Notes: generated by a model from the sequence alone, not told the origin. Counted from the first letter of the stretch, positions 22,565 through 36,145 are shown. The stretch is 64,000 bases of DNA from Nemophila menziesii (GCA_029959085.1 JARWIR010000010.1:11615001-11679000), one strand, 5' to 3'. Translations and numbers: made by a program.

Positions 22565-24655
22565 AAACTAAAAAAATCCCCAAAGACTCTAAATTTCATC
22601 CCTAAATATTCTTACTATTGATCCACCACTTTCCACAAACGCCTCCTCTTTCGTTAACGTATTTTATCTACTTAACTCCACTCTTTCGGACCCATTTCTA
22701 CCATCAATTCCTTCAGTTATTTTGTCACATTTTTTTCGTAAAAACTAGTATTTTTCTTTATTATGGTTTCTATTATGTTGTTTAGATGGTTAAATTATGT
22801 AGTTACATAATATATGTAGTTATATATGATTTTTTATCTATAATATTATATATTTTTTTGGATTATGAAAAAAAGTTGGAGTTTGAAAATGGGAGATTTA
22901 ATATAGGAGTAAGACTTATGAAATATTATATTGCTTAATCTATGAAATATGATATTGAATATCAATATGATTTACACAATTTATTCATTAAATTATTATA
23001 GCTATCAAAATCTTTTAGTTTGCGACGCAATCAAGTCCAAATAGTAGTCCATATGGATAAAGTGTTGATTAAGTCAAGAAACAAGGTTACTCTAGCTTTT
23101 GTTAAGGGTGTTAAGAGTTTCGTTGAATTTATATCTTAGGACATAGATATTTCTACTTCAATTCAAAATCCATGTAATTGATGCAAGAATTTACTAGGAA
23201 AAATATTCTAGAGGCTAATATGAATATTGAGAAATGGGTTTTAAGCAACATATGAAATTTGGAATTTGTATGGAGAAATAAACCCGTTCCAATCAAATAT
23301 TATTCCTAGTTATGTATATGAGGAAATGATAAATGTGATAGATGATTTGAGTTAATGGAAATGATAAATGTGATAGATATGCGGATCTAGTACCAGAACC
23401 AAGACATATATTGACTTTCGGAAGTTAATGTCACCCAAATTTAAAATAGTGTTTCGTTTATCTTCCCCCAAATAGATCACGATAGGATTGTTTGGTGTAA
23501 TCTACGATCTTATGATGAGATTCAAGTTTACATATAGTTTGTTCTTTTTTACTATGTTCTTTGTCACTTTCTTATTCTATATTATTTTATAACTCAAATA
23601 TTTTGTATTCCAGGGATCATAAGTCAGTTATAATTACAGATGGACTTGTGGATGTGGAAAGAATTCATCAAACTAGATTTTACAATTCGTTATTGATAAA
23701 TGTGTACTATAATTTAAAATCAAAATACTAATAGAGAAAGTATAACTCAATAGCTTTCCATTATTAGGTAGTTAACATGAAGCTAGCATGCCATCCAGTA
23801 TTAACCAAATTATTTTTGTATGTGGCTAAGGGTTCCAATTGTACAATTTAGAAATATGATCTATGTGTTATTAATGGGGTGAACTTGGTTTGGCGTTAGA
23901 AAGGTGATAAATGTCTCATTGCGGATTACGGGTTTTGTTGTTTTGGCGAAGGAGTTTCTTGGTATGGTGAATTGGTTAAAGTATTCGAGGTGGACTTCTT
24001 AAAAACATATTCGGTAATGGTATTCGAGTGAGAATGCTAAGAAAGGAAGAATACGGAATGAGCACAATGTAACCAAAATCGATAATAATTCGTATTGGTA
24101 CAAAGATGAGTCATAAATTTTAGAAAATCAAGCAAATAACATGTTATACATTGTTGATCTAGTGGACACTAAGGGATCGCGACGCTCTTTAAAGTGATTT
24201 GGAAAGTGAACGATTGTCATTGTTGGAGTGTGGATGTTTAGGGTTCTGTGTCGATAGTTTATACATTTGAGTCGATACCTTTTGTCAATGATACAACAGA
24301 CATACACTGATTTCGCATTAATAACATTTGAGTACACCGATGTCGATGAACTGATATTAGAGCAAGATATAACTATTTTAGAAGATGATGAAGAGTCCGA
24401 AGATACTTTAAAAAAGTCTGCAGATGAGCTGATATCCATCAAGCGATGCATATAAATAGTAATAATGTGATTATTGCAGATGAAAAGGAAAGGATATGAG
24501 ACAGACTAGTAGTATTAGTTGATTGATTTTATTTTTTATATCAAAATAACTTATATGTGTTCATAACTAGACTTTTATATTTTTGTTGAGAATTGTAGAA
24601 TTATTATACTTTTAGAGTACTTTGGGTTTATCATGTCTATTTACGAACAATTGTA
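22565..24655 (+). mobile_element. CACTA remnant, copy II (both ends missing)
   Basis: Collinear with 14570-16870 of copy I, but without either terminal repeat. The DUF4218-like block is deleted: sequence corresponding to about 15350-15590 is missing at 23354. The joint at 24655 leads straight into the middle of unit M (equivalent to 18420), so the CACTA end and the first 1.2 kb of unit M are absent here. Confidence 0.7.
24267..24455 (+). pseudogene. CACTA transposase C-terminal tail fragment, copy II
   Basis: A 62-codon open frame with the acidic tail ILEDDEESEDTLKKSADELI, better preserved than in copy I, where a frameshift follows DDEESDDTL. Upstream DUF4216-like sequence (about 23960-24170) is broken by stops. 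It cannot make a working protein. Confidence 0.6.
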
Positions 24656-27600
24656 AATGAATAAAACTAAGAGTTCCATTCAATGTTTTTCGGCAAAACC
24701 AATGAATGTATTGCGTCTCGTTAGAAGGGTTCTTGAAATGACTTCTTTACTGTTCAACCTAAGGTGTATCTGTATCTATGGTTACTCAAGTGTATCATTG
24801 CATATCAAGAGTGGACATATTGGCTTATGTGGGCCCAATAAACCATTTCCCCTTGGGGCCACCTTCGGAAGCAACTTTCATGGCGTAAACACTTTTCTAT
24901 TAATTCATGGCAAGAAATGCAAATAATAAGATGGAATTGACTCTAGTAGAGAATCTAAAAACCTTTGGCGGAGTGTAAGAACAACAAAAAGGAGCTTTCC
25001 TTAATGACAAGTGGGGAACCCTCGTTGTGTACTACCTAACCGATTATCTTAGTGTATAACAGGAGTTAATCAAGTGACAGAAGAAATATTAATCGTACAA
25101 AAGTTATTCTACTATATGACTGTTAATATTAATAAAGTAGTAGAATTGATACTGCTATATCTGGTCCTTGATTACTTAAAAAAATCTCTCATGTCCCAAT
25201 TATTATTTAATCCTTCTATATACTTTGTATTTTGGTTTTGCACATGCACGAGCTTTCTAAGTTATAAATCATAGCTACTTGTTTGAGATTTGTAAGTCAG
25301 AACTCAAAGTTATTGTGTTAAGCAAATTGATTGTTCTAAGACAGATTAAAAAAGTTTCTCATTCAGTTTTCAATAGATACCTTAGTTTAAAGTGGGATAG
25401 CAGTAAAATATATTATATTCCCAAAGAAGGAAGAAATCAAAATGGTATCAATTTCAACAAAAATCCACATATCAAAAAAGATTTCAATATGAGTCAAGCA
25501 ATGATTAGGTAATCCCTTGTGATACATTCAAAAATTAGGTTGAAAGATAGAAAAAATAATTTATCACTGTGAAACTATTGCCAAATCTCTTCGACCGAAT
25601 GTGATAAAGCCTCTATAAAGCAACGATCCCATCTGTATTCATGTTCTTCTGATTAAATTTTTTCATACCATACTAATCCTGAGGAGATTTACAAAACCAA
25701 ATGATTTTAAGGCTGATTAAAAAAGCTGAAATAGAATAGATTATTTATGACTAAATTTATATTTTCTGAAATGAAGAATATTAAACGAGGTCAAGATTTA
25801 GAGCTTTATGTTATAACAAAGTGACTTCTATATCTTTAATATGCAAGATCGTGTCAAGGAAGTAGTACAAGACTCTATTGATGGTATATCAACTCAGGGA
25901 ACTAAGAATAAGTCCAAGGATGAATCTATTAGTGGAAAATATACAAGGTCACACGTACCATCAGCAACAAACTATGCTACCTAAACTAGACTGTTGGTTT
26001 TTATGTTTTAAAATAAAACACTACCATAACTTAAAATAAAGTACACCATAAATAAAAGATACTTCTGGAAAAAAAAACCTCATTAACGTATTGCTATATT
26101 AAAAACTAAACCAAAATTATAGAGACATATATATATACAATCAAATTCATAAGAAATGTAAGAGGAAAGAGGAACGAGGAACTCCATGTGTATAATAGAA
26201 ATAAGAAAGGAAAATCAAAGAGAAAAGATAACCAGAAAGGACATAACTTAGAAAACGACCTAAATATAATAATCTATGGAGCTTGTGTGAAATTTCAGTA
26301 GTGAAGTTGCATTTTGATATTAAGTCGAATAATTTTGAATAAATTACCTACCACTCAGTTATCTTTAATTTTTAATATAATACATGTGTAACCTTACCAC
26401 TAGAGAAACTATCAATCTAACACACCATATTCTTTCATCATCCATATGGCTTGATGTAGATTATACTTGACCCCTGAGAAAAAACATAAGTTTGAGTGCT
26501 AGAATTCAAAACCTTTAGTGGATGAATAAAAAGAGAGCTACAACAGCATATAAACGTAAGAGAACAAAGCAAGAAATTATCTAATAATAAAATGGAGATG
26601 AAACTTACCTTCACTAATTTTTCCAATATTTTATAAACTCAAATCCTTTGCCATCACTTCATCTTGATAGCTGCAAATAATGTTTTATATTATTCAAACA
26701 TTAAAATACTCTATGATATGTTACCTAATTCATGACTAGACTAGATAAACTAATCTTTGATAGACTTCAACCACGTGAACAACTAGACCCACATTTACTT
26801 ACGAGAGTATGTAAAAGCATACAACAAAATAATGATTGTTTCTTCTCATTACTCTTTAATGGAAAATAAAAGATTATTCTATAATGGCAACTCGTTAATC
26901 ATATTCTCAAAGATCGATAAACATTGTGGTTGTGGTGGTTATATTTTGCTATTATATTTGTTATAATCCCATGATTAGATGAGTTGTAACTGTTAGAACA
27001 TTATTTTTTAATTCAAACTCTGTGGTTTATTCTATTCTATACCAATTTATTAGATAAATAAGGTAAAGATTCTTCTAAAAAATGATAGGTCACGTACATG
27101 TAAGCATCTACAAAAGGTTCAGGTGTTTGAAGTGAACTTAAAAAAATAAATGAATAAAACATTCTTTTAATAAAGTTAAATTGTTATCAATTGCCTAAAT
27201 AAAAAATATAACCACGAAGGACATGACTTAGAAAAGTACCTAAATATAATAATCTATGGAGCGTCTGTGAAATTTCAGTAGTGAAGTTTCATTTTGATAT
27301 TAAGTCAAATAACTTGAATAATTTTTTGGCTTTATTTCAGGTGGTTTGACCGAAGTTGCATTTTGATATTAAGTTGACTTGTTGAGTATAAATGAAAAAA
27401 AAAAACATTGAACAAAAATACAGTTAAACATATATCCTTTTGAAAAGCTTTTCATTAAGAGGTCCAACACTGACTTTATTATCCAATAAATTACCTAATT
27501 TTGAATTTTTAATGTAATACATGAGTAACCTAACCACTAGAGCAACTATTAATCTAACACATCATATTCTTTCATCATCCATATATCTTGATGTAGATTA

Positions 27601-29055
27601 TACTTCACCGTCCTGAGAAAAAACATAACTTTAAGTGCTTGAATTCAAACCTTTAGTGGATGAATAAAAAGAGAGCTACAACACGCATATAAACGTAAGA
27701 GAACAAAGCAAGTAATTATCTAGTGATAAAATGGATGATTAAACTTACCTTCACTAATTTTTCCAATATTTGAAAAATTCAAGTCCCTTGCCATCACTTA
27801 ATCTTGATAGCTGCAAATAATGTTTTATATTATTCACACGTTAAAATATTTACTAAAATTTTAACACTACTCTAAGATAGGATACCTAGTTCATGACTAG
27901 ACTAGATAAACTAGTCTTAGATAGATTTCAACCAGGTGAACAACTAGACCCATATTTTACTTACAAGAATATCTAAAAGCATACAACAAATTAATGATTG
28001 TTTCTTCTCATTACTCTTCAATGGAAAATAAAGGATTATTCTAAAATGGCAACTCATTAATCATATTCTCAAAGATCGATAAACATTGTGGTTGTGGTGG
28101 TTATATTTTGCTATTATATTCGTTATAATCCCATCATTTATTAATTCTAACTCTTACAACTCTGTGGTTTATTCTATTATATACCAATTTATTAGATAAA
28201 TAAGGTAAAGATTCTTCTAAAAATTGATAGGTCACGTACATGTAAGAATCTACAAAAGGTTTAGGTGTTTGAAGTGAACTTAAAAAAATAAATGAAAAAA
28301 ACATTCTTCTAATAAAGTTAAATTTTTATCAATTGCCTAAATAAAAATAGGCAGCCTCCTAGACATTCCAACATAGGCATGTGTAGGCCATTTTTTAAGG
28401 AAAAATATACATACTTTTACCAAGAAAACAACATTTATCCTGTTAACTGAAACAAGAATTATCCTGAGCTAAACGTGTATCTCAGATTAAACATGGTATT
28501 AAACTTATTTAGATGTAACCTAAACGATATTACTCAGAATTTAAATCACGTAAATAAGTTTGGTTAGTATGCATAAACCTACAAAATGGGGTAGCATATA
28601 TATATAGTCAATTGAAATTTATTTATTGGCATGTAAATCTTACCATGTTAATCATACAATCTTCATGGTGGATTGAAATGTCATGGCCAACAATCTGATC
28701 CATTCTTTGTTTCGTTATGCTCCCCATTGATGAAGATTACCTACCATTGAAGAAAAAAGAGAAAACTATTAAGCCCACTATCCATATCTTTATTCAAATT
28801 AACCAAAATTTTAATTATACAATAATCTAAATTTAAATGTCAATTAAGATAAACCTAAGAAAAGTTTCACCCAATAGTTAATATTGTCACCCAACACTTC
28901 TTATTGACTTCGGATATCTTATTTGTAAAACAGTTCTAAATAAACCTTAAATAATACAAGATTATGCTAATAATATAATTATCATGGAATCTAATTATAT
29001 GTACTTGACAATTTTCAAGAGCTCACGTAAAAGTATAACTACCATTTAACAAAAT
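24656..29055. repeat. Unit M copy II, left part
   Basis: Equivalent of 18420-21700 of copy I with an internal repeat. The block matching 19140-20520 occurs at 25510-26690 and again at 27200-27830, and the block matching 20530-21690 occurs partly at 26690-27190 and fully at 27830-28990. The family-2 array interrupts it at 29060, and it continues at 51855. Confidence 0.65.
25279..25512 (+). other. Conserved plus-strand frame in unit M, unknown product
   Basis: A 77-codon frame whose amino-acid pattern is also visible in copy I (18915-19137) with one in-frame stop, and in copy III (62450-62670) with frameshifts. Shared stretches are CKSELKVI, RNQNGINFNKNPH and FNMSQAMIR. I do not recognise the family. 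It could be a decayed protein piece or simply DNA conservation between young duplicates. Confidence 0.3.
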
Positions 29056-29060
29056 ACAAT
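29056..29060. repeat. Target site duplication ACAAT, left
   Basis: ACAAT before the TG of LTR-a. It is repeated at 51855-51859 after the CA of LTR-c. The unoccupied paralogue in unit M at 54301-54320 shows the original site. Confidence 0.92.
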
Positions 29061-30560
29061 TGATGTCTCCTCATTTGTGATAGATTTATATTAGGATGAG
29101 ACATCATTTTTAATGATTAGAAGTTATTATAGTCGATTTTCTTGAGAAATGCTACACTTTCCTATTTTGAGTCTTGATTTAGTAAAATAATATTTTTAGA
29201 GCATATTGGGTTTAATTATTTAGTGTGAAGCTTTAAAGATAATTATGGAGATTAATTAGATTCCAAGTCAAAGACTACAAGATATGGAAAGAGATAAGCA
29301 TGGTAATTGGAGATAAGGAAACAAAAGCTAAAAATATGGAAAAGGAAAAGCTGCCTTAATCCTGAATTTCTGCACCTACGACCACAAATCAGCTTATTTC
29401 TCAAAAATGGTGTGGAATTTGGAGAAACGGTCAAGAGAAAAGTTGAAGAGCTTTCCGAGACGATCAATTTGGTATATTAATTCGCGTCAAACGGATGAAT
29501 ATCGAAGCTGTTAGAGCCAAAAGAAGATCGGACCTGATTTCATGTTTTTAGGGTTACGAATTTGAGTTGGGCTTTGAGTCCACTACTTACTTCTCCTTCA
29601 AGAAAACGAATTAGGGCTTCCAAGATACCTATAAATACACCCTCTTATCATTGTAAACATGTCCTTGCTCAATTCTAAACATTAGCTTAAATTATAAACA
29701 ATAGCTTAGTCCTTTACATTAATATTCATCCTTAGAATCAAGTTATTCATTCAAGAAGCAAGCTGACCTGTAGAGGAAGACAAGAAGAAGAAGATTGGAG
29801 ACTGACAAACTCCTCTTCTACATCTCACCTTCTCTATATTTAGAGTAATTAGCTATAGATCTATTCTCAACCATATTTCTAAGCTTTTATTTTGTAAGTT
29901 TACCTTTAATTGTTGGATTATTATTTGGTCTTTAATTCATAAATACTATTTGTTATTTTAATTGATTGAGGTTGGCGTATATTGTTATTATGTGTTTTGA
30001 CTTATTGTTACACCTTAGATTTGGCCAATCTTAGGATTAATCTTAGTTATTGACAACACCACATAATCGTCTAGTTTTGATACCTTGCCTAACTAGATAG
30101 CCATTAAGGTTTGATTTAATCACCAATCATTACTTAGGAATCCCTAGTAGTGGAGAGGTTGCTCCTAAGCCTAGAAAAGGCTAGGTAGAATTTAGAATCC
30201 TGGTTAATATATAATGCTTAATCTGTGACAGGTTAGAATAACGATTTAGAAATAGACTCATATTAGTAATCCTAATCTATTTGACTTACATTCATATCTT
30301 GTTATTTGTTTTGTTTATTTGTTTTAATTATTTAATTGCGTAGATTGTTATTTCATCTTTTTATATTTTTATTTAAAACATCTAAATTCATCTACGCTTG
30401 TTAAATATAAGTAGATCTAACGGATACAATCCCTGCGAACGAACTTGACTTATCATTAAAACTTGCATACGATCTGTGATACTTGCAGTGAGTTCCGTGG
30501 TTCTCAAGGGTGTGTGACTCTTTATTTATCTATTATTTTATCACACCTTTGCCCCCACCA
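29061..30560 (+). repeat. Family-2 LTR-a (1500 bp)
   Basis: TGATGTCTCC to CCCCCACCA. TATAAATA at 29630-29637. The first 46 nt have inverted arms TGATGTCTC and GAGACATCA. Confidence 0.92.
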
Positions 30561-30566
30561 AGTTTT

Positions 30567-30584
30567 TGGCGCCGCTGCTGGGGA
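30567..30584 (+). promoter_or_regulatory. Primer binding site, internal A
   Basis: TGGCGCCGCTGCTGGGGA, one C-to-T change from the site of internal B. Confidence 0.85.
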
Positions 30585-30688
30585 TTTATCTTTAAGTTAA
30601 ATCTATCTTGTGTTTATTTAGTGTAGAAGTTTTTATTTGTTTTCAGTTTTACGCTTTCTTTTTGTTTTAGTCTTTCTCAGGATTTTAG

Positions 30689-32191
30689 ATGGATAATCAA
30701 CGGTTAGAGCTAGGTCTTCCTAGTAAATTTCGTGTTCAACGCATTGGGATTCGCGTCCCAACTATCCAAGCGGTTAGATTCAAGCCTGATCCTGATTTAA
30801 TTAATCAATTCGCGAGCTATGGGAAATTTAATGGTGATACAAATCAAGATCCGGTCAGATCTGCTCAAAAATTCATGCAATTTTGTGATGCCTACACTAA
30901 TGAAGGTGTTACGCAAGAACAGATGTATTATTTAATGTTTTAGTTTTTCTTTATCGGGAAAGCAAGCGATTGGTTCGATGACCAACCTCCCGAGCTAATA
31001 ACCGATTGGGACAAGCTTCAAGAAAGATTCCTTGATAAATTTTATCCTACAAGTATGCGAGTGAAGGAACTCTTGGAGCCTACAAATTTCTTACAAGAAG
31101 CCGGAGAGAGTGTTTGTGAAGCATGGACGAGATTTCAAAAGATGTTGGCAAGATGTCCATTACATGGATACACGCCACAATTACAATTATCCATGTTCTA
31201 TAATGGACTCGATAGAGAGTCAAGGCTGAGAGCAGATAATATGGGTCGTGGAAATTTTGTCTCTATGGATCCAAAAGAAGCAAAAAGTGGTATGGAAACA
31301 ATCATTGAGAACAACATGAGTTGGCCACAAGGAAAAACTCCTACCACTAACGAAGAAAAGATGCGAGGATTTCAAACTTGCAAGATCAAATACAACAACT
31401 CGCTATAACTGTTAAGGAAAGCATCCCAAAGCCACCTCAACAGTTATACCTACAAGAGCAAGCCTATGAAAATCAAGCTAATCAACCACCGAGCTGCCAT
31501 GTGCATAATGTTAGTCAAGCTCAATCACGTGCTCAAGAAGAAATCACTGAGTTAAAAGAGACTATTAGTTAATTCATCAACTTCTCGAAGGAAAATATGA
31601 GCAGACTTGAATCAAAGATCGATGCATCAGTAGTGCAAAGCCTGCAACAACATAACCAAGATCTTAAACAACATAATCAACTTTTAGAGAAGAATGTGAT
31701 GCAGCTCACTACAATCATAGAACAGATGCAAAGTCAATTCCTACAATTGACCCAAGATACAACTACTAACATGAAGAAGATCCAATACGTTGACGACAAG
31801 GTCAAGACTATTTGTCTTCAAGCTCAAAAGATAAAAGAACACGGTGAGATAATCACCAAAGCGCTACCATCTCCCTCAAAAGGGGATGTTCTACCAAACA
31901 AGTCAAACGTAAGTCGGATGAACTTAGATGAGATAATTGTTGAAAATTGGGTTGAAGAAGTTGAACATGATAAGATTATGAAGCCTAGAGTGGTTGATGG
32001 ACCAAGAATTGAAGAGAGAAGTAGAGCAAGACAAACACCCATACATTGCCACTACCCCACGGAGCAACATCAGAAGTGTATAGAGGCGTTAAAACAAGTA
32101 AAAATTAACGTCCCTTTACTCGAAGCTATGGAAGGAAGGAGAAACTATGATCGATTCTTTCTGGAGGCACTCTCTAATAAGAAAAGATTCA
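30689..32191 (+). pseudogene. gag: Broken gag of internal A, interrupted by nested element
   Basis: About 97-99% identical (by eye) to the intact copy at 44915. Lesions: TAG at 30941-30943 (CAG in B), a one-base deletion near 31357 in a GAA-rich run, and TAA at 31570-31572 (CAA in B). The two nonsense changes are both C-to-T. The Retrotrans_gag domain spans about 30850-31320 and the coiled-coil stretch about 31597-31830. The reading frame is cut at 32191 by the family-3 insertion; the continuation lies at 39333. See the copy at 44915 for domain detail. Confidence 0.9.
32187..32191. repeat. Target site duplication ATTCA of nested element, left
   Basis: ATTCA is repeated at 39328-39332. The uninterrupted homologue near 46413 has a single copy. 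Confidence 0.92.
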
Positions 32192-33780
32192 TGGTGGTCC
32201 TTTGTGTGTTCTAAAATAAATGCAAATGTAAATCGAACCACAACCGCAAGTGTACGGTTGTCCCAAGTAATATAGTTGATAAAACAGATTCGTTCCAAGG
32301 ACGGGATGGTTGACTACAATGCTTATCTATTAATGATTGATGCACTTATGAAGCAAATAAAGATAATATGTTTGTTTGGTTTTGTATTAATCCTAAGGAA
32401 TGAAAGACTAATGCGAAAATGTAAATAAATAACTAAGACGCAAGTAAATAAAAGTGATACGCAAGTAAGAGCAGGTAGTACTTGAGAGGCGCAAGGGTTT
32501 ACCTAACTATCATTCATTTCATACATTGTTTAAGGGACAAATTGGTAAATTTTGTATTGGTCGGGATTCTAAAATCTCCTTACCCCCGTCAGGGTGGACT
32601 AAGGAGCAACTTTCAAGTGCTACAAACCCCGTCAGGGTGATTATAGTCCACTCTCAAGTGTTTAAGTTCAAATTACCCAATAGGCCATAGGTTTAATTAA
32701 GCTCGTCAGAGTCAATAATTTCTAACCTACATTCATTAACTAGTTCGGTACCTAAACCCCCCGTCAAGGTGATCCAATCGCCACTAATTGGAATAGCTTA
32801 GATACTAAGTCCTATCATTAATTGATCAGGTCAATAATAGTAATTAAAATGCAAATTAAAGAAAAATACAATTCACCCAATTTGATTTAAATAATAATTA
32901 TCCCAAATCCAAATGTATAAAACGAAATCAAATTGGGATTAACCCATTATGAGTTCTCAAGCACTAATTTAGTTTAGCTCATAATAATTGAAAAGACAAA
33001 ATTAAAGAAACAAATAGGTTCAACATGTTTTACAGAATAAAATAGAATACAGAGAAACCTAATTTTGGAGTTGAATTGGCTGAGAATCGGAGATATAGAC
33101 CGTCTCCAGCTCTTGCTTCTTCTTTTCCTTGTTTCTTCTTCTTCTCTGGACGCTCTCTTCTAAGGATGTTTTAATTTTAAGAATAAAATGAAAGGTGAGA
33201 AATAATGAGGTCAAAATCTCCTTTTATAAGGTTAAAAACGGATTAGGGCTTGGACCTAATAATAAAACACTAATTAAATGTCCAAGCCCAATTTCTAAGC
33301 CCAAAATCCCGTAACTGCTGATACACCTTCACTAAAACGGCTTTTCCCGATGCGTTACAACTCCGATTGACCTCATTCCAGTTGCTAAAGTTCCGTAACT
33401 CGATAAGGAATGATTTCTCTTCAAAGGTCAACAGCTAGATCAACGCTTAAGCACCTCGAAATCAGCAATCTATGGCCTAGAAAATAGATTTTCAGCTCTA
33501 AAAATAATATCTTCGGGATTTATCTTCGAGTTTTGACTCTATCTCTTGATCTTTGACTTTCTCCTCGGATTCCTCTTCTAGCTAACATCTAAAACCTGTA
33601 AAATCTTCACTAAAAATACCAATATTACGCGCAAAAGTTTAATAAATCAAAAATGCTAGAAATAAAAGAGGAAAATCATATTATTGCATATTTAGTCCAA
33701 AAGTCTATCTAAATAGTCAAATAAACACCAAAAATGATGTCTCCTAAGGGTCGAAAATACGAACAATTAAGGAGACATCA
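32192..33780 (-). repeat. Family-3 LTR, 3' copy in element orientation
   Basis: 1589 bp, identical in length to the other LTR. TATAAAAG on the minus strand at 33228-33221. The LTR start (33780-33735) has perfect 10-nt inverted arms TGATGTCTCC and GGAGACATCA. A CCCCGTCAGGGTG motif recurs at 32584, 32627, 32701 (variant) and 32759. Confidence 0.93.
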
Positions 33781-33793
33781 AGACCCCCAACTC
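33781..33793 (-). promoter_or_regulatory. Polypurine tract, family 3
   Basis: Reads GAGTTGGGGGTCT on the minus strand, next to the LTR start at 33780, the same as in families 1 and 2. Confidence 0.82.
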
Positions 33794-35802
33794 AAACCTT
33801 TGTCGTCCCGACAAAGCAAAACAAAACAAAACAAGGGGTAGAAGTAAACGCAAGAACAAATAGAAGCTAGCAAATAACCCTAAAGCAATTCTTAAGATAA
33901 ATCTCATATAGCAAAACTTTAAGAACTAACATATACATACACTAATCATGCAACATCAAACATAAATAATCTCAATCATAAAATTAAAGTCGCAATGCTT
34001 GAAGATTACACTTGTACTCATCTCTGTATGATGGCTATAGGGTGGTCATTAATCCTAACTTGCTTTGAACGCTCCACCTAGTCTATTCCCTATCAACAGA
34101 ATAATAAATTCACTATGTACTTAAGAATCAAGAGGTCTTTACGGTTTTAATATTGGCTTAAGGACGGTATGGATGTATATTTGGTAAATTTGAAGTGAGC
34201 TTTTGGCTCTCTCCTCACTTACCATCCACATGTCCTCGAGCTTGAGTTACGCTCAAAAAATGTTCTCACTCACCCATTTGACGCGCCAATGTTGCGTCCC
34301 CATGTCAACCCAAATAAAACTAAGATGATTTCCAAAAATATTCCACTTTGCCGATTTCTTTATTCTTTCTTTCTTTTTATTTTCTTTTTCATTTCTTTTT
34401 TGTACAAGATACCCATGACCCTCGTTTTGATGTGAAAGGTCATGTCTCTTATAATTTTTTTTTTTTTTTCTCTTTTTTTTTTTCTTTTCAAATCCCGGCA
34501 AAGGGTTACAAATAATAATATCATCTACATTTTTGTGCCTCAATACAAACACATATAATCCCTTCCCAATGTAATTTCCCAAATGTGGTCCCACCACCCC
34601 AAACTCAAGCTCGAGACAAGTCTCAGGGTTGTGATTCAAGTGCGGGTCATTTGGTCATGCCTAATAATCTAAAGGATAATGGGCTTATATCGTGGCTACA
34701 AAAGAAAAGGCTTAAGGCTCAAAATTGGGCTAAGACGGATAAAATTATAATAAGGGATAGCAAGCTAAAAGGCTTCAAATGGCTAACAAAGAACTGCCCC
34801 TATCATTTTCCTAAGTACATAGCTTGTCTTTAGTTCATATCTAGGTGGGTTCTCTACTAATTAAGATTTCACGTTCTACACACCAAACATATTCCTTAAG
34901 TACAAGCTTACTTCATTTGCATTGTTCATTAATTTTTCCTATTAATTACCTATGTTCGCATGCAATTGTAAGTGCGTTTTATGTTCTTCCCTAAAGTCCA
35001 CTATCTACTATCATTGATTCATCAAAAGTATGCTTAAAGGGACATTTAAAATCTTCTATAGTCAAACACAACTCCGAAAATTATTTTATTGAAAGCAATT
35101 TAAACAACTAAACACATAAAAACTGGGATGAGGCAACGAACCCCACCCCAAACTCAAAAATGAGTCGTGTCCCCACTACTCGAAAAAGACTCAAAGCAAT
35201 AAAATAATTTACACTAAATGAGAAGGGAAAGAAAGCGTATCTGAACCAGCGGGAGGCTGGTGTCGGTGTTGCGTCCAAGTTGAGGTTTTGAATTCTTCAT
35301 CGATGGTTGCGTTTAAAGTGTTCTTCATTACCTCGAACTTCTTCACTTTTACCACGTTTTCATTTATTACTTGCCCTCTAAGCATCATCTCCTCTATGAA
35401 AATCTTTCCTTAATACCCAAATCGCTTTCGTCACCATGTTCTTCGTACCTTTTCCAACCTTCATGGTCATCTCCGATGACCCCAAACTCAAAGCTTCAAG
35501 ACCCTCAAAAGGTTTGGATAAAATTGTGATTTTGTGTTCTTGAAGGTTTGGGTTTGAATTATGGATTGTTTAAAGCTGGGTCATGGATATTTCAAGGTTT
35601 GGGAAAGGTTTAATGGATAAATTTTAGCTTTGGTGAAAGAAAACTTCGGATTAAAGTGTGAAGCTTTGGTATTTTGGAAGTTTAATGATTTGATTGTGAT
35701 CTTGGATGATGTTTAGAGGGAAGGATTGGTGGTATGATGTTGTTTTAATGATGATTCTCAGAGTAGTTGGAGGCTAGGATTCGTCACTGGAGGCTTAGCA
35801 TC
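33794..35802 (-). other. Family-3 3' noncoding region
   Basis: No convincing ORF. Minus-strand blocks shared with families 1 and 2 include GAGCTTGAGTTTGGGGTGG (about 34612-34594) and CCCTTTGCCGGG near 34500. A purine-rich A/AG run lies at 34449-34490. ORF2 appears reduced to a short remnant around 35500-35230; plus-strand frames here are antisense chance ORFs. A 26-base T run (35803-35828, plus strand) separates this part from the GC island. Confidence 0.6.
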
Positions 35803-35830
35803 TTTTTTTTTTTTTTTTTTTTTTTTTTAC

Positions 35831-36145
35831 CTCTGACGCAGCCTTCTTGCGTCGTCGCTGACGCAGTGATCAGAAATTCCAGCTTCTTCGGCCGGCTAGC
35901 CGGCGGATACGCGATGGCGCATTTCGAGACGCAGCAACCTTGCGTCGTCGCTGACGCAAGGACCAGAAACTCTTCCTCCAGTTGGCCGGCTAGCCGGCGG
36001 ATTCGCCGGCATGCCGGTGGATTTCTCGCTGGCGCGAATGGTGACGCAGCAATGCTGCGTCATCGCTGACGCAGTGGTCAGAGAGTTTGGGGGTCTTCAG
36101 CGTTTTGGCCGGTATGCCTGCGTATCCGCCGGCTAGCCTGTCAAA
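35831..36145 (-). other. GC-rich island with three imperfect repeats, family 3
   Basis: Three imperfect copies (starting near 35835, 35929 and 36043) of a unit built on GACGCAGCAA...TGCGTC and CGCTGACGCAG, interleaved with palindromes GCCGGCTAGCCGGC and CCGGCATGCCGG. Same relative place as the islands of families 1 and 2. Confidence 0.65.

Noticed and set aside
32584..32771. Regularly spaced repeats suggesting a CRISPR-like array
   Set aside because: Only four short, partly divergent motifs at unequal spacing inside a plant LTR; no long repeat and no cas genes.
34253..34833. ORFs on both strands in the family-3 3' region
   Set aside because: They span conserved noncoding blocks (GAGTTTGGGGTGG, TTTGCCGGG) and an A/T homopolymer. 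Families 1 and 2 have no equivalent protein.
35767..36069. 100-codon plus-strand ORF across a T run and GC island
   Set aside because: Antisense to the family-3 element; composed of poly-F and GC-rich repeats, with no domain.
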